DNA of 64,000 nucleotides from Bacteroidales bacterium. GTDB taxonomy: Bacteria > Bacteroidota > Bacteroidia > Bacteroidales > GCA-2748055. Positions within the stretch are counted from its first letter, which is position 1. Every line of letters begins with the position of its first letter. Under the pieces are notes generated by a model. The model was given only the letters and a program-made list of their open reading frames with translations, had not been told where the DNA came from and searched no databases. Below are positions 16,759 to 26,642 of this stretch, in pieces. The translations under genes were made by a program, and so were the position numbers. The stretch is taken from the NCBI GenBank assembly GCA_030589895.1, contig JAUUZQ010000006.1, forward strand, positions 1 to 64,000. Reading direction: 5' to 3'.

Positions 16759-16782
16759 TTGAATTGATGGATTACATCGAAG

Positions 16783-18291
16783 TTATTCCTTGAAACTGAT
16801 GTTGAGGTAATTATAGTTTTTAAGATACAGGAGAGGTATGACCATCTCATTGTTCAGTTTGTCGTAGTATTGAAGAGGCATTGGCGTTTTCATCCTTTTT
16901 TTTGTCTTGCGATAAATTATACTGCTTGACATCTCACCTGAGGGACCCATGCTTATAAGCCTGAGATTCGCTTTCTCATAAGGATAGAAAGATTTCCTTC
17001 GAACACCGGGCGACAAAAATTCATTTTTATCAGACTCATTGAAAATAATATAAATCTTGTCTGTAAACTTTGGTGCATGAACGCAGTATGATGAATAATT
17101 AAATTCTGAATCAAGATCAATATTCTGTCTTTTTTGAATTACCCTTGTCCAGTTAAGTATTCCTCCCGGACTAAAGCATGTAGCTATTATATTCTGATAG
17201 GTGTCATAATGCTGGTCATATTGATTTTCTGCGAGCATGATGAAATCTCCATTATTTCTTCTGATAAGATTCTTTATCCTGAACTCAAACAATTCTTCAG
17301 AATCATTTTTTTTATTTTCAGCAATCGCTTCCTTCAAGACCGTGCGCTCAAATTTATAATATGCTAAATTGAAAAAATTCCCACTTCTATTGTCAAGTTC
17401 AAAAAAGAAAATTCCATTTGCCAAACCAGGAAAACGGGAGTGAGAATAAAAACCTGTACATACGAGCAGATGATTATCCCCGGGTTCGATCTGCACGCTA
17501 CTAATGTAAAGTTCCGGAAGACTCAATGTATATGTATTAACTATTTGTCCATTTTCGGTGGCAGCCACCAAATGATAACGATTGGTGAAACTTCTCCTGA
17601 GGTGCTGCATATTCGGCTCATCCAGAAGACTAATAAAAAAAACATCTCCATCGTCGCTCACTTTTATGATAGATTTTCTTGGTGGATTTCTGGAATAAAT
17701 AATTTTCTCTTTCATTTCCCATTCAAGATTAAAGTCCTCCCCATATAACATTAGGTGTAAGTCCTGAACAAAATTACTAAGTGCATTAAGTTTACTATAA
17801 ACCAATAGCTTGTCATGCTGTCTTGATAGCTGAAAACTAAATTCAGACTTCCATCCGGCCTGATTGGGGATATTCATTAAAAGACGAACATCATTATTGC
17901 GCTCCAGGGTCTCTTTATTAATGGTTTCAACAAACAGGAGCATTCTTTTCAGGCGCTCTTCCGTTGTAAACATATAGATCGTATCATGAAAATGACACAG
18001 TCCAAGTAACTCTTTCCTCTGAATCAGCTTTTTCAGGTTAAGATCTTCACGCTGAATTAATTGGTATTGTTTGTCCAGACGCTCAATGGCAGGCTTGTAA
18101 TCGAAGGTATATGCATAATATCCGTTCTCATCATGGCCGAATATTTGAGGGACGATAATATCTTTGGACAGATTCAACTCAGAACCATGGTAAAGGTCAA
18201 TTAATTCATTGCTCTGCTGTGCTGAGGCCGGCAATATAATAAACAACAGTATTATATGAATTGGAATGATATATAATCTGAATGCACTCAT
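16783..18291 (-). CDS. Exported protein of unknown function
   Basis: 502 aa with a signal peptide (about 1-24, ending PASAQ). The body is rich in aromatic and charged residues with repeated beta-strand-like stretches (for example DDGDVFFISLLDE, DGDFIMLAENQYD), compatible with a beta-propeller. I recognise no named domain or catalytic motif. It is convergent with the flavoprotein gene and lies downstream of the sulfatase at 18533 on the same strand, separated by 241 bp with a hairpin. Confidence 0.75.
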   Translation of the reverse strand: MSAFRLYIIPIHIILLFIILPASAQQSNELIDLYHGSELNLSKDIIVPQIFGHDENGYYAYTFDYKPAIERLDKQYQLIQREDLNLKKLIQRKELLGLCHFHDTIYMFTTEERLKRMLLFVETINKETLERNNDVRLLMNIPNQAGWKSEFSFQLSRQHDKLLVYSKLNALSNFVQDLHLMLYGEDFNLEWEMKEKIIYSRNPPRKSIIKVSDDGDVFFISLLDEPNMQHLRRSFTNRYHLVAATENGQIVNTYTLSLPELYISSVQIEPGDNHLLVCTGFYSHSRFPGLANGIFFFELDNRSGNFFNLAYYKFERTVLKEAIAENKKNDSEELFEFRIKNLIRRNNGDFIMLAENQYDQHYDTYQNIIATCFSPGGILNWTRVIQKRQNIDLDSEFNYSSYCVHAPKFTDKIYIIFNESDKNEFLSPGVRRKSFYPYEKANLRLISMGPSGEMSSSIIYRKTKKRMKTPMPLQYYDKLNNEMVIPLLYLKNYNYLNISFKE

Positions 18292-18339
18292 AACCTACTT
18301 TTTTCTTATCGTTAATCAAATTAGAAAATAAAGCAATTA

Positions 18340-18368
18340 TTTTACGATAGTTTAGCTTGATCGTAAAA
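18340..18368 (-). terminator. AT-rich hairpin between two minus-strand genes
   Basis: TTTTACGAT and ATCGTAAAA form a perfect 9-bp stem around an 11-nt loop. It lies downstream of the 18533 sulfatase and upstream of the 16783 gene. No strong T-run follows, so it could be a weak terminator or a palindromic operator. Confidence 0.4.
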
Positions 18369-18532
18369 GGGGTGTGAGAGCTGGCTCCATCTATTATTGT
18401 TATAAGGGAATAAAATAGACGGTCGTGTATGCTAATGGTTTTTAACTAAGCTAAGGCAAATTATGAATAATGTATGACAATTAAAAATCCTGAAGTTATA
18501 GACTGCAAAAGCATATATTGTAAATCTTCCCT

Positions 18533-21500
18533 TTACATTCTTTGGTTTATAATTAATTTTTGATGTGCAATTATTGATGAACCATTGTGCAGACTTATCA
18601 CATAACTTCCTGGGGGGAGATTGAATGGAATCGTCACGTTTGAGTCCATTTGGTAACTATTTTCAAAGACTTTCTCTCCTGTCAGCTTTATGATAACTAC
18701 TTTTATTTCCGACGAAAGATCATAATTTTCAAATTCTAGCGTAATATAATTAGTAGTTGGTATTGGATACAAGCGAACACTATTTTCAGACAATGAATTA
18801 TCAATTGAGGAGACAGATCCACTTACAGTATATTCTTTCTTAGTTCCATTATGTGCAGTCACAGTATAAATAACATTATCGGCAAAGTTCATCAGCTCTC
18901 CTGATACAGGATATACAGTAGCCATTTTTGATGGATATATTGTTGTTTTAACATTTGTAATATCCATTCCTTCTGATAAAATGAAATGAATTGTAGCAGG
19001 TTCTTCAGATATGTTGGCATGTATAACATCATTTAAAGCAAAGGAAATTATGTCATTTCCTGATTTTTCATCATGTATATGTGATTCCATTATTTCCAAA
19101 ACTTCAAGCTGAGTTAATGCTGTTTTGAATAGCATAACTTCGTCCATTAAGCCATCCCACTTTCTATCCTCACTTTGAGCAATTTTAAGTCTTCCGATAT
19201 TTATTTCTCCAGATGATTCTTCAATAAACACGTTGGTAATTGGGGGCTCTGCTTTGCCATTTACAAAAAATTGAATTGTATTGGTTTGTGGGTCTCCAGT
19301 GATTGCCACATGCGTCCATTCATCAAGTTGATAACTGTTTGAAGAGCTGTATCCTTGACCGCTTAGATAGGTCCCAAATTTCTTATTGTTTAAATATAAA
19401 ATAGATCTTCCATTTCCATCTACAGATTCTTGCTGAAAGATAATACGAAGTTGATCATCTGATGAAGGTTTTATCCATGCACAGAAAGTAAACATATCAG
19501 TTCCGGGATTGATTAATGATTGCTCTGTAATTAAGTAATCATCCTCAGCATCAAAGCTTAGACAGGTCCCAAACTTTCCATCCTGTTCAAACAGAGGGTC
19601 TCCATTAATTGATTTCGGATTATTATCGTTCTCCGAACCATCATAAAATGAATTTTCGAATGGATAATAGAATAGCAGATTACTGTATAAATCTAAAAAA
19701 TCAATGGCCTCTGTTTTTATAGATCTCTGCTCTCCATATACAATTTTACTTGAGGTTTTAGCGTAGGCACGAATGTAATACAGTTGTCCGGGAGTCAAAT
19801 TAAGAATTGTTGAAGAAAAATATTTTTCCTCAATATCTGCTGGCACGATAATATTATCAAGAGTAGGGTTTTCATTATATGCATATACAAATCCTCTCTC
19901 AATTATTGCTTCCCCTCCATGAACTAATATCTTTCCCTGGGTTTTTACTGAAGATGATGACAGGTAAATGGTTTCAAGCGTCTCAACCAGAAGTTCATTT
20001 GTTATTTCAACTCTTAATGTTGAAGTTATATCCTGATTGCTTCCTGAAGTAATAATTACGTCAATAAATCCTATAGAATCACCTGCAATAAGCTCTCCGA
20101 ATTCTGTAATTTCTGCATTTATTCCAGGAGTTACATCTTGAATTGTAAGAATAATTTCCCTGTTAAAAGCATTTGCAGGCAGAAGGTCAACCGATAATTG
20201 AAGCGTATCCCCCGGAGCCACAACAGCTTTGGAATTACCGGCTGAGAGGAGCAACTCAGATAGTTGAATGTCAGTTGGATGTTGAAAATTGAAATATGTA
20301 TGTTGTGTTCTTGACGTAAGCATTAGAAAATTCATTTTCTCTGTCAAATCCGGGTAATCGCTGGCAAGATCATTGGTTTCACTTACATCATTTATTAAGT
20401 TATACAACTCAATCGGTCCATCCATATTGATATTTACATTTAACCTCACAGCTTTCCAGTCTCCCAGTCTGATAGCTTGTGTACGCTTGCCAGATTCGTG
20501 AATTTCCCAGTATAAGAATTTATGAACCTCCTGTTCATGTTGCAAAGGTTTATCGGGCCATATTGTCGGCAGAAATGATATTCCATCAATATTTTCGGGT
20601 ATCTCCTCACCAAGCAGTTCGCAACATGTAGGTAAAAAATCCCAAAAAGCAGATATATGATCAGAAATGGTATTTGGTTTAATTGTACCAGGCCACCATG
20701 CAATATGCGGTGCCCTGATTCCACCTTCGTAAAGGTCCCTTTTGATTCCCCGATATTCACCATTTCCATCAAATAAATTAATTGTCCCACCCAAACCATG
20801 GGCACCATTATCACTAGTAAAAATTACCAATGTATTTTCGTCAATGTTATAGTATTTCAAGCTGTCTATTATTCGACCAACATCGGCATCCATGCGAGAA
20901 ATCATAGCAGCATGCGTTTTTTGTTCTATTGTCCATCCTTCCATTGAAGCGTACTCCCCCAAATCAGGCACTTGAAATTTTGTGTGAGGAATGGTATAAG
21001 GAATGTACAAAAAGAAGGCAGAGTCCTTATGCTGGTCGATAAACCATAGAGCTTCATCAGTTAGAAAATCATGACTGTAGTCGTTTTCGCCCGTTAAATT
21101 ATTTAATTGAACCTGGGTATTATTTCGCCATAGGTGGTCAGGGTAGTATTCATGAGCCTGAACCTGTCCGAGGTATCCAAAAAAATGATCGAAGCCCTGA
21201 TAGTTTGGATCGCCTGAAGTGCCAGGGCCGCCTAATCCCCATTTTCCAATGCATGCAGTAGTGTATCCAGCATTTTTAAACATTTCAGCAACCGTAAAAG
21301 TTTCGTTTGGAATAGGTTTGTCATAATTGTTAGATGCCCAGTTACTTCTAATATAAGTATGCCCGGTGTGCATGCCTGTCATTAAAACATTTCTTGTTGG
21401 TGCGCAAACAGATGAACCTGAATAATGTTGGGTAAAAAGCATTCCTTCGCTTGCCAGCTTATCAATTGAAGGTGTTTTTATCAGACTTTGTCCATAACAA

Positions 21501-21637
21501 CCTAATTCGCCAATCCCAAGATCATCGCACATAATATAAATTACGTTTGGCTTGTCTTGTCCACATAGCAATGCAGTTACTTTGCCAAGTAATACTATGG
21601 CAAGAAATATTTTTCGGATAAATTGGTAATGTTTCAA
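18533..21637 (-). CDS. Sulfatase-LamG-T9SS fusion, secreted
   Basis: 1034 aa. The signal peptide (about 1-26) is followed by a sulfatase domain (about 28-460): MCDDLGIGE, maturation motif CAPTR (Cys78), IGKWGLGG and FTSDNGAH. A beta-rich linker follows, then a LamG/concanavalin-like domain (about 655-875; LLFYYPFENSFYDGSENDN and FTFCAWIKPSSD), a DUF5018-like beta domain (about 885-955) and a T9SS type A sorting tail (about 960-1034; LYPIPTTNYITLEF). It is about twice the length of a plain sulfatase. The layout predicts a surface-bound or released enzyme that holds its glycan through LamG while removing sulfate. Note GKWG where most family members have GKWH. Confidence 0.9.
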   Translation of the reverse strand: MKHYQFIRKIFLAIVLLGKVTALLCGQDKPNVIYIMCDDLGIGELGCYGQSLIKTPSIDKLASEGMLFTQHYSGSSVCAPTRNVLMTGMHTGHTYIRSNWASNNYDKPIPNETFTVAEMFKNAGYTTACIGKWGLGGPGTSGDPNYQGFDHFFGYLGQVQAHEYYPDHLWRNNTQVQLNNLTGENDYSHDFLTDEALWFIDQHKDSAFFLYIPYTIPHTKFQVPDLGEYASMEGWTIEQKTHAAMISRMDADVGRIIDSLKYYNIDENTLVIFTSDNGAHGLGGTINLFDGNGEYRGIKRDLYEGGIRAPHIAWWPGTIKPNTISDHISAFWDFLPTCCELLGEEIPENIDGISFLPTIWPDKPLQHEQEVHKFLYWEIHESGKRTQAIRLGDWKAVRLNVNINMDGPIELYNLINDVSETNDLASDYPDLTEKMNFLMLTSRTQHTYFNFQHPTDIQLSELLLSAGNSKAVVAPGDTLQLSVDLLPANAFNREIILTIQDVTPGINAEITEFGELIAGDSIGFIDVIITSGSNQDITSTLRVEITNELLVETLETIYLSSSSVKTQGKILVHGGEAIIERGFVYAYNENPTLDNIIVPADIEEKYFSSTILNLTPGQLYYIRAYAKTSSKIVYGEQRSIKTEAIDFLDLYSNLLFYYPFENSFYDGSENDNNPKSINGDPLFEQDGKFGTCLSFDAEDDYLITEQSLINPGTDMFTFCAWIKPSSDDQLRIIFQQESVDGNGRSILYLNNKKFGTYLSGQGYSSSNSYQLDEWTHVAITGDPQTNTIQFFVNGKAEPPITNVFIEESSGEINIGRLKIAQSEDRKWDGLMDEVMLFKTALTQLEVLEIMESHIHDEKSGNDIISFALNDVIHANISEEPATIHFILSEGMDITNVKTTIYPSKMATVYPVSGELMNFADNVIYTVTAHNGTKKEYTVSGSVSSIDNSLSENSVRLYPIPTTNYITLEFENYDLSSEIKVVIIKLTGEKVFENSYQMDSNVTIPFNLPPGSYVISLHNGSSIIAHQKLIINQRM

Positions 21638-21712
21638 ATGGATTGATATATCTGTTTCATCAATCGCAGGAATACGATCCCTTTTTTCAATAACAACGCA
21701 GATCAGGGCTTT

Positions 21713-22111
21713 TTATTCAATACCCATCTCCTCAAGTTTCTTCTCAGCTTTTGCAGTGATTTCATCAAATCTTTTCTGATGCTTTTCTTTGGAGGCACAA
21801 TAGGAAAGCTTACCGCTCCACTCGGTCATCCAGTTCATACCCTCTTCAGCCAGTGTTGAATATTCTTGCAAGAGGGTGGCATCCATTGGATTCTTCATAA
21901 ATTTATCGATCATTTCAATGTAATTATCCATCCACTCTTCATAACGGTCGATAAATTCATCACAATTTTTTGCGTCACTTAAATCTGTGTCCTTAAGCGT
22001 CTCTTCAGTTAAGTCATTAGATTTTTCTGCAGATTTATCTTTGGGCTGACTATTTCCACAAGATGTAAGTAACAATACGGATACCAGGAGAATTGACAGG
22101 GTAGTTTTCAT
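21713..22111 (-). CDS. Small lipoprotein, unknown function
   Basis: 132 aa when started at ATG 22111, which gives a clear lipobox (MKTTLSILLVSVLLLTSCGNS); the longer ORF start adds an implausible 23-aa extension. The mature part is charged and helical, with CDEFIDRYEEWMDNYIEMIDKF at the centre, and ends in a Lys/Glu-rich helix. It resembles small DUF-type Bacteroidota lipoproteins, but I cannot name the family with confidence. Two cysteines (NCDEF, SYCASK) may form a disulfide. Confidence 0.65.
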   Translation of the reverse strand: MKTTLSILLVSVLLLTSCGNSQPKDKSAEKSNDLTEETLKDTDLSDAKNCDEFIDRYEEWMDNYIEMIDKFMKNPMDATLLQEYSTLAEEGMNWMTEWSGKLSYCASKEKHQKRFDEITAKAEKKLEEMGIE

Positions 22112-22244
22112 GATGTTTGGTTTTATTAATGTATTGAGTGAAGGTAATAATAATGGTGGATAATTGAAAACAATAAGCATCAGGGCTCTAATGCAAAGAT
22201 TGTAAATGGCTCTGAGTAGTGGTTTTACTGCTAAGTTAAATTGA

Positions 22245-23060
22245 TTACCAGCTTTTCTCTTGAAATGCTTTCTGAATTTCTCTGGTCACACTGCCTGGAT
22301 TTCCATTTCCAATTATTCTTCCATCTACAGAAACTACGGGCGTAATATCTCTGGATGTGCTGGTGATGAACATTTCATCAAAATCAGAGAGACGATCGAA
22401 GGGGATATCTTCCACATTAATATTTCCAATCATGCCAAGCACCTGTTTCCGTGTGATCCCAAGCAAAATATTGTTGGCAGGAGTGTAGATACTGCCTTCT
22501 TTTACGAAAAACACATTGGCCCGGGAGGTTTCCGAAATCATACTGTTGTGATATAAGACATCAACGGCATCAGATTTTTGAAGTCTTCCATTCAGACTCA
22601 GTAAATTAAAATAATTCAGTGTTTTTACCTCTGGATTGGGTCGTTCAAACTCATAGCTGATCAGTTTCACTCCCTCTACAAAAGTCTCTGTTGCAGGGCT
22701 ATGCCACGGTACATTGAGTATGACAAGGTTTTCCTGTCCGTTAACAGTTTCCAGGTTGTCTGAATATCCCCCGGTGACAATCATCTTAAATGCTCCATTA
22801 TCAGATTTGTTTCTTTTCTGAAGATCGTAAATAATAGAGATTAAATCCTGTCTTGTGAGCGTAATATCTATATTAGAAAGCTGAAGCGAATTGAACAATC
22901 TATCAATATAGTCATCTAACCAGGGGATACTGCCCTTCCTGCAACGAAAAAAATCAAATACTCCATATCCTCTCTGGATCAGCAGGTCGGAGATATGAAG
23001 ATTGCAATCATTGTATTGTATTATTTCGCCATTGAAATAGCAGTAATTCATTGTATTCAT
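22245..23060 (-). CDS. Class IV PLP-dependent aminotransferase
   Basis: 271 aa, cytoplasmic. Class IV fold markers are the early LLIQRGYGVFDFFR, the active-site Lys segment FERPNPEVKTLNYF (Lys forming the PLP Schiff base, about residue 145), then VLYHNSMISETSRANVFFV and the C-terminal DEMFITSTSRDITPVV. This family contains branched-chain and D-amino-acid aminotransferases and aminodeoxychorismate lyase. Length and motifs do not separate these roles, so I leave the substrate open. It is a single gene, separated from the lipoprotein by 133 bp. Confidence 0.88.
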   Translation of the reverse strand: MNTMNYCYFNGEIIQYNDCNLHISDLLIQRGYGVFDFFRCRKGSIPWLDDYIDRLFNSLQLSNIDITLTRQDLISIIYDLQKRNKSDNGAFKMIVTGGYSDNLETVNGQENLVILNVPWHSPATETFVEGVKLISYEFERPNPEVKTLNYFNLLSLNGRLQKSDAVDVLYHNSMISETSRANVFFVKEGSIYTPANNILLGITRKQVLGMIGNINVEDIPFDRLSDFDEMFITSTSRDITPVVSVDGRIIGNGNPGSVTREIQKAFQEKSW

Positions 23061-23400
23061 AGGGCGATTGATTCGAGATTTCGGTTTGGGTAAAAATTCA
23101 TTAGCGCAATATCGGCAGATTCTTTGTAATTAAAATATGGTTTTCTACTTTTTCTTCCTGCGCGCTTCTATAGCAAGCTGTGGATTGGCATAGTCACCAC
23201 ATTACATGTAAATGCGACTAAGCAACACTGGTAAAAACAAAATTCACAATAAAAAACATCACCTAAATATTGACATTAATATTTTATTAATCATAATTTA
23301 ATACTTGTAGACTATTTTTGATTTTGTTTAATATGAGCTATGTAAAAACATATTATTTCCAAGTGTTGAAATTTTAATCTAAACTAATAAATAGAGTATT
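23061..23400. other. 340-bp intergenic region before the T9SS protein
   Basis: No gene seen. It separates the divergently transcribed aminotransferase and the large surface protein and is very AT-rich in its right half, which carries a TAnnTTTG promoter box at 23313. The PUL operator-like motif found at 26498 is absent here, so this gene is probably not in the same regulon. Confidence 0.5.
23313..23320 (+). promoter_or_regulatory. -7 box of the 23401 gene
   Basis: TATTTTTG matches TAnnTTTG. It lies 80 bp upstream of the start codon in an AT-rich region, leaving a 5' leader of roughly 75 nt. Confidence 0.45.
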
Positions 23401-26184
23401 ATGAAAAAAGGATTTTTACTATTTGCATTATTAATTTATGCATCTGGGCTTGTAGCTCAGACGAATGTTTTGGAATTTATGGATGGAGATTTCGTGAGTG
23501 GAAATTTTGATCAATGGAGGTATGATGAAGAAGATCTTAGCACAGGTACTGCTACTATCTCTGAAGATGCTTATAGAGGTAACTACGCAATTGAAATAGT
23601 TTGGAAAGATGATACTCCTGACCTTGCTGACGATAAATTAAGATTTGACCATGGACCAAATATGTACTATGGTTGTAAAGGCAACACACAGTATGTATTT
23701 AAATCGGCTGCAAAAGCTACTTCAGGGACTGCTATCTTAAAATTATTTGTAAAATATTGGTCTGCTGATTGGGGAACCAGTGGAGAACTAACAGAAACTA
23801 CATGGTTGTTAACTGATTCGTATGTAGAACATGAATGGGCATTTACTATACCTGCAGAAATAGATGGAGGCCAGTTCTTCATTGGATATCAATTATTAAA
23901 TACAGATGGCTCAAGATGGCCTGTTGGAGATGTAACAACTTTAATTGATGAGATAGAGGTGTGGGAAACTGCTGTTCCTGTAAGTGGTGGTGCACCGATA
24001 TGGAATCCTGCAGCGAATAGTTCCAGTACAGGATTATGGAATGAGTCTGCTAATTGGTCAGATGGAAGAGTGCCACATAATAACAAAGCTACTTTTAAAG
24101 TACCTGGCTCACAAGAGTGTGTACTTAAGGATTCTCGATATGTATCTCAAATTGCAATTGGTGATGGAGACGATGGAGGAACGCTTCGTGTAGCTGATGG
24201 CGGCACTCTGAATACAACAGCATCATGGTCAGTAATTAGTTGGGATGCTCCTGGTACAATGATTGTTGATGCTGGTGGCACTGTGAATTTCGCTGAAAGA
24301 ATGCTTTTAGGATACATGCCAACTGGTGATGGGATCGTTATATTAAATGGCGGTACAATTAATGTTCCGGCAAAAACTGAACTTGGAACGAACGGCAAAG
24401 GTACTCTTTATGTAAACAGTGGCGTTCTTAATCTTGCTAATATCGACCCAACACTGTCAATTAAAGATGGTTCATTAATAGATATTTCAGGTGGTGAAAT
24501 TAATGTCGGAGGAAACCATACTGCTGAGATTGACACATATGTTGCAGCAAGTAAGATAATTGCCAAAGGAGGTGATAATTTTGTTTCAGTAGTTTATGAT
24601 GCAGATAATGACAAAACAGTGGTTACAGTTGGCCTTCTTATACCACCTAAAGTTGAAGTTAACATCTTTGAGGGAGAAAATGGTGGCTTCGAAACCGGAG
24701 ATGCAACAAATTGGCAATCTAGAAATGCGACTGTAGTACTTACTGTTAAATCAGATGATGTATCCGAAGGAAGCTATGCAATGGAATTGTCAAATTTAAC
24801 AGCAGGAGCTAATGGAGACGGATTAGACAACCGTGGACATCGTGTAGCCGTTACAGCCGGACAAACATATACACTCAGGTTAATGGCGAAGTCTAATAGT
24901 GCGGGTGTAGGGGTATTATCCTATATAACTTATTATAATGCTTCCGGTGATATGATAGATGGAGAAGGTTTTAAAAACAATGGTGGATGGGATACGTTTG
25001 TTCTAAGCACTACTTATCAGGAATTTGAATATATCAGAACTGCTCCAGCTGATGCTGTAGACGTAGGAGTTGGCTTTATGACCTGGTCGAATGTACCTGC
25101 AGATTGCATCATATTAACAGACGATTGGAGATTTACTTATGAACGTGATGCTGCTGTGGATGCAACATTGAGTGACCTGGCTGTGGATGGTACTACAATT
25201 GATGTATTTGATGCTGCTACCACAGAATATAATATCGAGCTTCCATATGGAGCTCCAAATCCAACAGTTACAGCAAGTACAACTGATGTTAATGCAACTT
25301 CTGTTGTTACTGATGTTACGGGTCTGCCAGGAGATGCAACGGTTGTTGTTACTGCTGAAGATGAGATCAATACCAGTACTTATACTATCCACTTTACAGT
25401 TGCTGCCCCAAATGATGATGCAACATTAAGTGACCTGGCTGTAGATGGTACTACAATTGATGTATTTGATGCTGCCACCCTGGTTTATAATATTGAGCTC
25501 GCAGTCGGGACAACTGATCTGCCAACTGTTACGGCAACCATTACTGATGTCAATGCATCTGTTGTTGTTACCAATGTTACCAGTCTGCCGGGAGATGCAA
25601 CTGCTGTTGTTACTGCTGAAGACGAAACCACTACCAGTACATATACTATCCACTTCACAGTTGCTGCCTTAAATGATGATGCAACATTAAATGATCTGGC
25701 TGTTGATGGTACTACAATTGATGTATTTGATGCTGCCACCTTGGTTTATAATGTTGAGCTCGCAGCAGGGACAACTGATCTGCCAACTGTTACGGCAACC
25801 ACTACTGATGTCAATGCATCTGTTGTTGTTACCAATGTTACCAGTCTGCCGGGAGACGCAACGGTTGTTGTTACTGCTGAAGACGAAATTGTAAGCAGTA
25901 CTTATACCGTACACTTTACTGTTGCAGTTGGAATATCTGACAATGATGTAATTGTAAGTTGTGTTTATCCAAATCCGACAAACGGAGAGATAAATATCAG
26001 CTTAAATTCAGATATTAAAAATGCAAAGCTGGCGTTATTCAATATAACCGGGAAGACCGTATTTACAAGCACTATACATGATTCCGAAACATCTATAGAT
26101 CTTTCAGAGTATGGAAGTGGCATCTACTTCCTGAAAATTGAAGCCGATAACAAGATTTATAATCAGAAAGTAGTACTTAAGTAA
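23401..26184 (+). CDS. Large T9SS surface protein with carbohydrate-binding and cadherin-like repeats
   Basis: 927 aa. The signal peptide is about 1-19 (ending GLVAQ). Two CBM4/9-like jelly-roll regions lie at about 25-200 and 425-585 (each with a GNFDQW or GDATNWQSR-type start). Between them is a strand-loop repeat region with many GGT/GGTL turns. Three tandem cadherin-like beta-sandwich modules of about 86 residues follow (DATLSDLAVDGTTIDVFDAAT), then a T9SS type A tail (about 850-927; VYPNPTNGEINISLNSD). No catalytic motif is visible, so it is probably a glycan-binding surface protein. A terminator follows directly and the gene is monocistronic. Confidence 0.85.
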   Translation: MKKGFLLFALLIYASGLVAQTNVLEFMDGDFVSGNFDQWRYDEEDLSTGTATISEDAYRGNYAIEIVWKDDTPDLADDKLRFDHGPNMYYGCKGNTQYVFKSAAKATSGTAILKLFVKYWSADWGTSGELTETTWLLTDSYVEHEWAFTIPAEIDGGQFFIGYQLLNTDGSRWPVGDVTTLIDEIEVWETAVPVSGGAPIWNPAANSSSTGLWNESANWSDGRVPHNNKATFKVPGSQECVLKDSRYVSQIAIGDGDDGGTLRVADGGTLNTTASWSVISWDAPGTMIVDAGGTVNFAERMLLGYMPTGDGIVILNGGTINVPAKTELGTNGKGTLYVNSGVLNLANIDPTLSIKDGSLIDISGGEINVGGNHTAEIDTYVAASKIIAKGGDNFVSVVYDADNDKTVVTVGLLIPPKVEVNIFEGENGGFETGDATNWQSRNATVVLTVKSDDVSEGSYAMELSNLTAGANGDGLDNRGHRVAVTAGQTYTLRLMAKSNSAGVGVLSYITYYNASGDMIDGEGFKNNGGWDTFVLSTTYQEFEYIRTAPADAVDVGVGFMTWSNVPADCIILTDDWRFTYERDAAVDATLSDLAVDGTTIDVFDAATTEYNIELPYGAPNPTVTASTTDVNATSVVTDVTGLPGDATVVVTAEDEINTSTYTIHFTVAAPNDDATLSDLAVDGTTIDVFDAATLVYNIELAVGTTDLPTVTATITDVNASVVVTNVTSLPGDATAVVTAEDETTTSTYTIHFTVAALNDDATLNDLAVDGTTIDVFDAATLVYNVELAAGTTDLPTVTATTTDVNASVVVTNVTSLPGDATVVVTAEDEIVSSTYTVHFTVAVGISDNDVIVSCVYPNPTNGEINISLNSDIKNAKLALFNITGKTVFTSTIHDSETSIDLSEYGSGIYFLKIEADNKIYNQKVVLK
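25159..25926 (+). repeat. Three tandem ~260-bp in-gene repeats
   Basis: Units begin at 25159, 25417 and 25678 (periods 258 and 261 bp). Units 2 and 3 are nearly identical at the DNA level over long stretches, while unit 1 is more diverged, which suggests a recent duplication of the last unit. Each encodes one cadherin-like module. Confidence 0.9.
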
Positions 26185-26201
26185 GAATTGATATGAACGG
26201 C

Positions 26202-26236
26202 AAAGGGGCTATCACAGGAGTGATAGCCCCTTTTTT
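26202..26236 (+). terminator. Strong rho-independent terminator
   Basis: GGGGCTATCAC and GTGATAGCCCC form an 11-bp perfect stem with an AGGA loop followed by TTTTTT. It lies 20 bp after the stop codon of the T9SS protein and insulates it from the PUL. Confidence 0.95.
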
Positions 26237-26497
26237 GACGCAGTTAATAAAGTAGATATTCCGAGTATTGCTTTCCTGATCTGTTAACAATGTCTTTTTA
26301 AATTACTTTCCAATTTTCAGGAAAAGGCTACATTGTATGAAGGTTTTCTTAACTAAAAAAAGTGTATCTCCTTAATTTACTTCGATAGAATAAGAGCTTA
26401 CATATAGATTATTTACTTTTCTTGTTTTTTGACTTTTCAAAACACTTGCTAACATTGCAACTCCCTGTTCCGTAAATGCAAATGCAGCTTGAGTCTA

Positions 26498-26541
26498 TTT
26501 GGAACGTTTGAATCCTATTTTTGGGATGGATTAATATGTTC
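26498..26541 (+). promoter_or_regulatory. PUL operator-like motif, site A
   Basis: TTTGGAACGTTTGAATCC, then TATTTTTGGGATGG and ATATGTTC. Two TTGG(G/A)A half-sites lie about 22 bp apart in direct repeat. It agrees with site B (50449) at about 37 of 44 positions, and sites C and D keep the same half-site spacing. It lies about 30 bp upstream of the -7 box, as expected for an activator site. Binding by the HTCS regulator is inferred. Confidence 0.7.
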
Positions 26542-26569
26542 TATATGCTCCAAATAAAATATCTTGCCA

Positions 26570-26577
26570 TAGATTTG
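26570..26577 (+). promoter_or_regulatory. -7 box of the first PUL operon
   Basis: TAGATTTG, a full TAnnTTTG match, lies 65 bp upstream of the sulfatase ATG and downstream of operator site A. Confidence 0.65.
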
Positions 26578-26642
26578 CAAGTGGAATCACCTAGTGAGAA
26601 ACAATTGCAAGTCGAAATCGAAAAAACTAGTAACTAATCTTA

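Larger units (their letters stand above)
26185..26642. other. 458-bp intergenic region upstream of the PUL
   Basis: It holds the terminator above, then AT-rich DNA without a gene, then the operator-like motif (26498-26541) and a promoter box (26570) that start the first PUL operon. The leader between the promoter and the sulfatase ATG is about 60 nt. Confidence 0.6.

Noticed and set aside
20446-20814. 122-aa ORF within the 18533 sulfatase region
   Set aside because: Same strand, other frame, inside a continuous sulfatase reading frame.
25159-25926. Possible CRISPR-like array
   Set aside because: Repeats are ~260 bp, in frame and coding for cadherin-like modules; no spacers or cas genes.
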